64,000 bases of DNA from the IMG/VR virus record IMGVR_UViG_3300045120_000483, positions 1 to 64,000 of that record; one strand, given 5' to 3'. Position 1 is the first letter of the stretch; each line of letters opens with the position of its first letter. The notes beneath the pieces were generated by a model that was given only the letters and a program-made list of their open reading frames with translations, was not told the DNA's origin and did no database searches. A program made the translations under genes and the position numbers. This stretch comes from a virus. Below, one piece after another: positions 61,628 to 64,000 of the stretch.

Positions 61628-62487
61628 TTTTTACTCTTGTTCACTTCTTCGGGATCAGCAGTGGGATTCGCTCCCGCCGCCGCTAGATCAGCCAAAGACC
61701 CACTGAAAATATAGGTCCCGGTGTGTTGAAGCTTCATCCAGGGACAAAGCCATGTCTTCAATCCAATTTCATGGGCTTTCTGAGAAAACCAATAATCTTC
61801 ACTCAGATAACGTTCCGTAGCAGGATCAACTTCCGCCTGAAAATACTGCATAATATAACGGGAACCATCGAAAGCCGCCGTCCGAATATGATCGGGCCGA
61901 TATTTGTACCGTTCAAAATAAGCATCATGAAACTTATCCATGGTACGGCGGGGCACCATCATAAATCCCGTACCAATCTCCCGAACCTCCGCAGGCTCAT
62001 TAATATTGATCGTCTGTTGTCCCGCCGCTGGATTGAATACAAAGTCTCCCACATACTTCTCTAGGTCATTGGGAGTACCTTTGGGAGGTTCCGCCAACCC
62101 CTTATTGACCGCTTGGACGACCTTCTCCCAGGCAATACATTTTTTGGGATAGGCCGCTCCAATAATATCGTAGTTGGGATTACGATCAGTCAGGACCATC
62201 AAGGCCAAAATATCTCTGGGATTGAAGGTAATGTCCGCATCAATCCACATCAGATGTGTGGCGTCTGACCTCATAAACTCATCGGCAATATAATTGCGGG
62301 CCCGGGTGATCAACGATTCATTGAACAAAAAATACAATGAAAGGGGGATGCTATATGCCGTACAAATCGCTGTTAGGTCAGCGGTTGACTTAGTAAATGT
62401 CCCGGTACACATACCCCCGAACATCGGGGTTCCAACAAATAACTTGAATTTCTTCAGTTCATCTGCATCAATCTGAATTTGCGCCAT
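61624..62487 (-). CDS. Glycosyltransferase, GT-A fold
   Basis: 287 residues. Family features are KLFVGTPMFGGMCTG, FNESLITRARNYIADEFM, THLMWIDADITF (the DxD motif), IGAAYPKKCIAWE, GTGFMMVPRRTMDKF and LSEDYWFSQKAHEIGL, then LQHTGTYIFSG. This enzyme is widespread in T4-like phages. It may glycosylate DNA, virion or host glycans. It begins the clamp operon and has its own promoter. Confidence 0.8.
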   Translation of the reverse strand: MAQIQIDADELKKFKLFVGTPMFGGMCTGTFTKSTADLTAICTAYSIPLSLYFLFNESLITRARNYIADEFMRSDATHLMWIDADITFNPRDILALMVLTDRNPNYDIIGAAYPKKCIAWEKVVQAVNKGLAEPPKGTPNDLEKYVGDFVFNPAAGQQTININEPAEVREIGTGFMMVPRRTMDKFHDAYFERYKYRPDHIRTAAFDGSRYIMQYFQAEVDPATERYLSEDYWFSQKAHEIGLKTWLCPWMKLQHTGTYIFSGSLADLAAAGANPTADPEEVNKSKK

Positions 62488-62507
62488 TTGTCTCCATTAA
62501 AAGGTAA

Positions 62508-62536
62508 AGAATATCAGAATTAGTTCTTATTGTCAA
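62508..62536 (-). promoter_or_regulatory. Early promoter of the 57698-62487 operon
   Basis: TTGACA (62536-62531), 17-nt spacer, TATTCT (62513-62508). Leader about 20 nt with GGAG. It overlaps the 3' end of the gene upstream. Confidence 0.75.
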
Positions 62537-62840
62537 GCTCAATTTGTTGTTTTTCGTTAATTTCTTTTTTGTAAAGATAGAGCAGAAGAAGACCATAATG
62601 GAGAACCTTCATGATGTCCCCATACTCTTCGCCCTTTTTCTGCTTCCACCGGGAAGCATATTTCAACATGTTTCCAATTGTGAAACCTTCCCCATGGCCG
62701 GTAGCAAAAATCAGGTCAAGAGTCTGAATATTGTCCTTTCCAACATAATGCTTGCCATAGGTTCCGGCAATGTAATTATGTAATTCCTTGATGAGGTTTG
62801 GCTCATCGTACTTGGCAGGAAAATCCTTGAATTCTGTCAT
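62520..62840 (-). CDS. DUF3310-like protein
   Basis: 106 residues from MTEFKDFPAKYDEPNL; the start follows the upstream stop closely. YIAGTYGKHYVGKDNIQTLDLIFATGHGEGFTIGNMLKYASRW, in parts, then KGEEYGDIMKVLHYGLLLL matches the helical DUF3310 family (annotated 'nucleotide kinase' in phages without proof). It is often found with nucleotide metabolism genes. Confidence 0.6.
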   Translation of the reverse strand: MTEFKDFPAKYDEPNLIKELHNYIAGTYGKHYVGKDNIQTLDLIFATGHGEGFTIGNMLKYASRWKQKKGEEYGDIMKVLHYGLLLLYLYKKEINEKQQIELDNKN

Positions 62841-62841
62841 T

Positions 62842-63183
62842 TTATCCACCCGCTCCATTGTTGTCGCCATAAGTAATAACCACCGGGACTTCTTGTCCAA
62901 AAGGTCCGGGATTAGTAATGGTAATGCTAGTAATCCGATTATTCAGAAGTCCAATATAATCGGCCTTATTGGGCTCACAGGGACACCCAATCTTATCTTC
63001 CATTTCCTTGATCTCTTTCAGAAGATCACGATACTCCTTCAACTGTTCCAGGGTCCATTTAGGATGAGGGCCGGGTGTAACTGGTTGGGGAATAGTGGGA
63101 TAAACCGTTGGGTCTACATAAAAGGGGGGATTATGACGGAACGCCCAATCTCCCATACTACAATATGCACAAATAATTTTCAC
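62842..63183 (-). CDS. Hypothetical protein with Cys pairs
   Basis: 113 residues. The start is GTG, overlapping the upstream stop (GTGA). CAYC at the N-terminus and CPC near the middle could form a zinc site; a Pro-rich stretch and a helix (YRDLLKEIKEMEDKI) lie between. Unknown function. Confidence 0.5.
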   Translation of the reverse strand: MKIICAYCSMGDWAFRHNPPFYVDPTVYPTIPQPVTPGPHPKWTLEQLKEYRDLLKEIKEMEDKIGCPCEPNKADYIGLLNNRITSITITNPGPFGQEVPVVITYGDNNGAGG

Positions 63184-63722
63184 TCCCTATATAAATCAGT
63201 TATAGCTTGAATTGCCTCTGGGGATAAATTCTTGGGACGACTGCCAATTCCGGTGTACTTCCCCTGAGGCCTTGTTGGTTTATTTATCTCCCAAATCAGC
63301 CGATTCTTATCCAAATGAGAAAATTTCTTCCAAACCGTATCGAAGACGTATATTTCGGGCACAGATAGCTGTATAGCCATTACAACGGCCCAGGCCGTGC
63401 CTCCCTTGGGTCTCCCCTTCTCATCCAACTCAGTGGCGGCATAAACCCGTTCTGTGTCATAGACCTGATAATAATTCCGACGAAGTAGGTTATTCACATC
63501 AGAGGTCTTGGTCGGAAACGTTCGCTGTAGGAGCTTATTAGCATCCTGAAGGTAGGTATCTGCCACCAACAGGTTTCGAATGCTGAGAGGAAAACGATTT
63601 TCTATACCTTCATGATGTCCTTCAAAGGAAAAATGAACAACCTTATGACCGGCAGCTTTAGCTAGTTTTCCAAAAAGCTGATCGGCCCCCGGGGCTCCTC
63701 CTGAAAATAGAATATCAGTCAT
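63180..63722 (-). CDS. SLOG-family Rossmann-fold protein
   Basis: 180 residues from MTDILFSGGAPGADQL, chosen for an AGGATG-type site; longer ATGs lie in the upstream gene. FSGGAPGADQLFGKLAKAAGH, in two parts, is the SLOG/YspA-type nucleotide-binding loop, and NLLRRNYYQVYDTERVYAATEL and GGTAWAVVMAIQ complete a T4-like family. SLOG domains bind nucleotide-type signals; the phage role is unknown. Confidence 0.7.
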   Translation of the reverse strand: MTDILFSGGAPGADQLFGKLAKAAGHKVVHFSFEGHHEGIENRFPLSIRNLLVADTYLQDANKLLQRTFPTKTSDVNNLLRRNYYQVYDTERVYAATELDEKGRPKGGTAWAVVMAIQLSVPEIYVFDTVWKKFSHLDKNRLIWEINKPTRPQGKYTGIGSRPKNLSPEAIQAITDLYRE

Positions 63723-63834
63723 CCCAATCATCCTTTTTCCTAAAAACATTCATAATAATAGCCCCCGTAGCTACCAAAATTGGAAACACCACAAAAATCA
63801 CCAATATTAGTGCCCCTAAATTAAGCCAGCCCAT
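63715..63834 (-). CDS. 39-residue membrane peptide
   Basis: Begins MGWLNLGALILVIFVVFPIL and continues to a KKDDWDD end: one membrane helix. Its end overlaps the SLOG gene start by eight bases. GAGAGG lies upstream. Function unknown. Confidence 0.5.
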   Translation of the reverse strand: MGWLNLGALILVIFVVFPILVATGAIIMNVFRKKDDWDD

Positions 63835-63846
63835 AATAATCCTCTC

Positions 63847-64000
63847 CTACTGAATAAGATGGGAACCCGAAGACGTGGGTTCCGGGAGCCTTTCTTCCTC
63901 TTCGGGTTTGAAAGGAATTGAAAGATCAAACCCCCCAATAATCTGCTTATCCGCCGCCTGAACAGTCACCATGTTACTCACATTATGAAACAACTTACCA
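63847..64000 (-). CDS. C-terminal end of a gene running off the window (partial)
   Basis: About 50 residues visible, ending SSGSHLIQ. A short acidic Pro/Glu-rich tail (PFKPEEEERLPEPT) is preceded by a strand-rich segment. The rest lies beyond the right edge. No family can be given. Confidence 0.5.
   Translation of the reverse strand, partial: GKLFHNVSNMVTVQAADKQIIGGFDLSIPFKPEEEERLPEPTSSGSHLIQ

Overview
The window is about 64 kb of a large, strictly lytic T4-superfamily myovirus genome. Marker genes are a portal C-terminus, prohead protease (gp21), scaffold core (gp22), major capsid protein (gp23), family B DNA polymerase (gp43), UvsX, gp41 helicase, gp61 primase, gp44/gp62 clamp loader, gp45 sliding clamp and RegA. 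No integrase, repressor, tRNA or CRISPR array was seen. The host is a Gram-negative bacterium, because there is an inner/outer spanin pair and several periplasmic proteins. An alphaproteobacterium is a plausible guess from the endolysin type, the DUF932 protein and the leaderless promoters, but this is inference only.

Layout. 1-12837 (+): head operon. It starts with the portal end, then three charged modular proteins that look like prohead core or packaged proteins, then structural proteins, an SGNH-esterase virion protein and two beta-helix tailspikes, and finally gp21, gp22 and gp23. 12954-14321 (+): a free-standing homing endonuclease behind the gp23 terminator. 14335-18426 (-): an early operon of twelve small genes, several of them paralogues, with one frameshifted copy. 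18462-20500 (-): a DUF932 gene and small early genes, each with its own promoter. 20512-28345 (-): a long early operon with a PD-(D/E)XK exonuclease, DUF6433-like protein, glycosyltransferase, glutaredoxin, methionine aminopeptidase and metallophosphoesterase. 28348-29356 (+): endolysin. 29371-40447 (-): small exported proteins, a frameshifted GIY-YIG relative and a nucleotide block (class II ribonucleotide reductase, ThyX, deoxyribosyltransferase-like, P-loop kinase-like, FkbM methyltransferase, primase), interrupted by a + strand GIY-YIG homing endonuclease. 40472-41495 (+): three small early genes. 41494-47134 (-): virion-associated genes with another GIY-YIG endonuclease. 47146-48008 (+): three small early genes. 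48009-56194 (-): packaged ligase/nucleotidyltransferase protein, helicase, macro domain, UvsX, DNA polymerase. 56219-56912 (+): spanins. 57159-57625 (+): one early gene. 57698-64000 (-): RegA, clamp loader, clamp, dNTP-pool and glycosyltransferase genes.

Two promoter classes stand out. Early/middle genes use host-like sigma-70 promoters, TTGACA with a 17-nt spacer (16 in one case) and a TATNNT-type -10; fourteen credible copies are annotated. Late virion genes follow a T4-type box ending in AAATA (TATAAATA before gp23, GATAAATA, CATAAATA or GCTAAATA elsewhere), implying a gp55-like late sigma factor outside the window. In several cases the -10 or late box ends only 4-8 nt before the start codon, predicting leaderless mRNAs for DNA polymerase, primase, the metallophosphoesterase, the packaged ligase/nucleotidyltransferase protein and the inner spanin. 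Genes within operons are tightly coupled by ATGA, TGATG, TAATG, GTGA and TTGA overlaps, which were used to correct many starts.

The most unusual points are the modular capsid proteins rich in candidate gp21 cleavage sites, a late ligase-like/nucleotidyltransferase fusion with a capsid-targeting-like leader, a tailspike/esterase cassette placed between portal and protease, the paralogue-rich early operon, and two single-base frameshifts in homopolymers (A10 and GGG).
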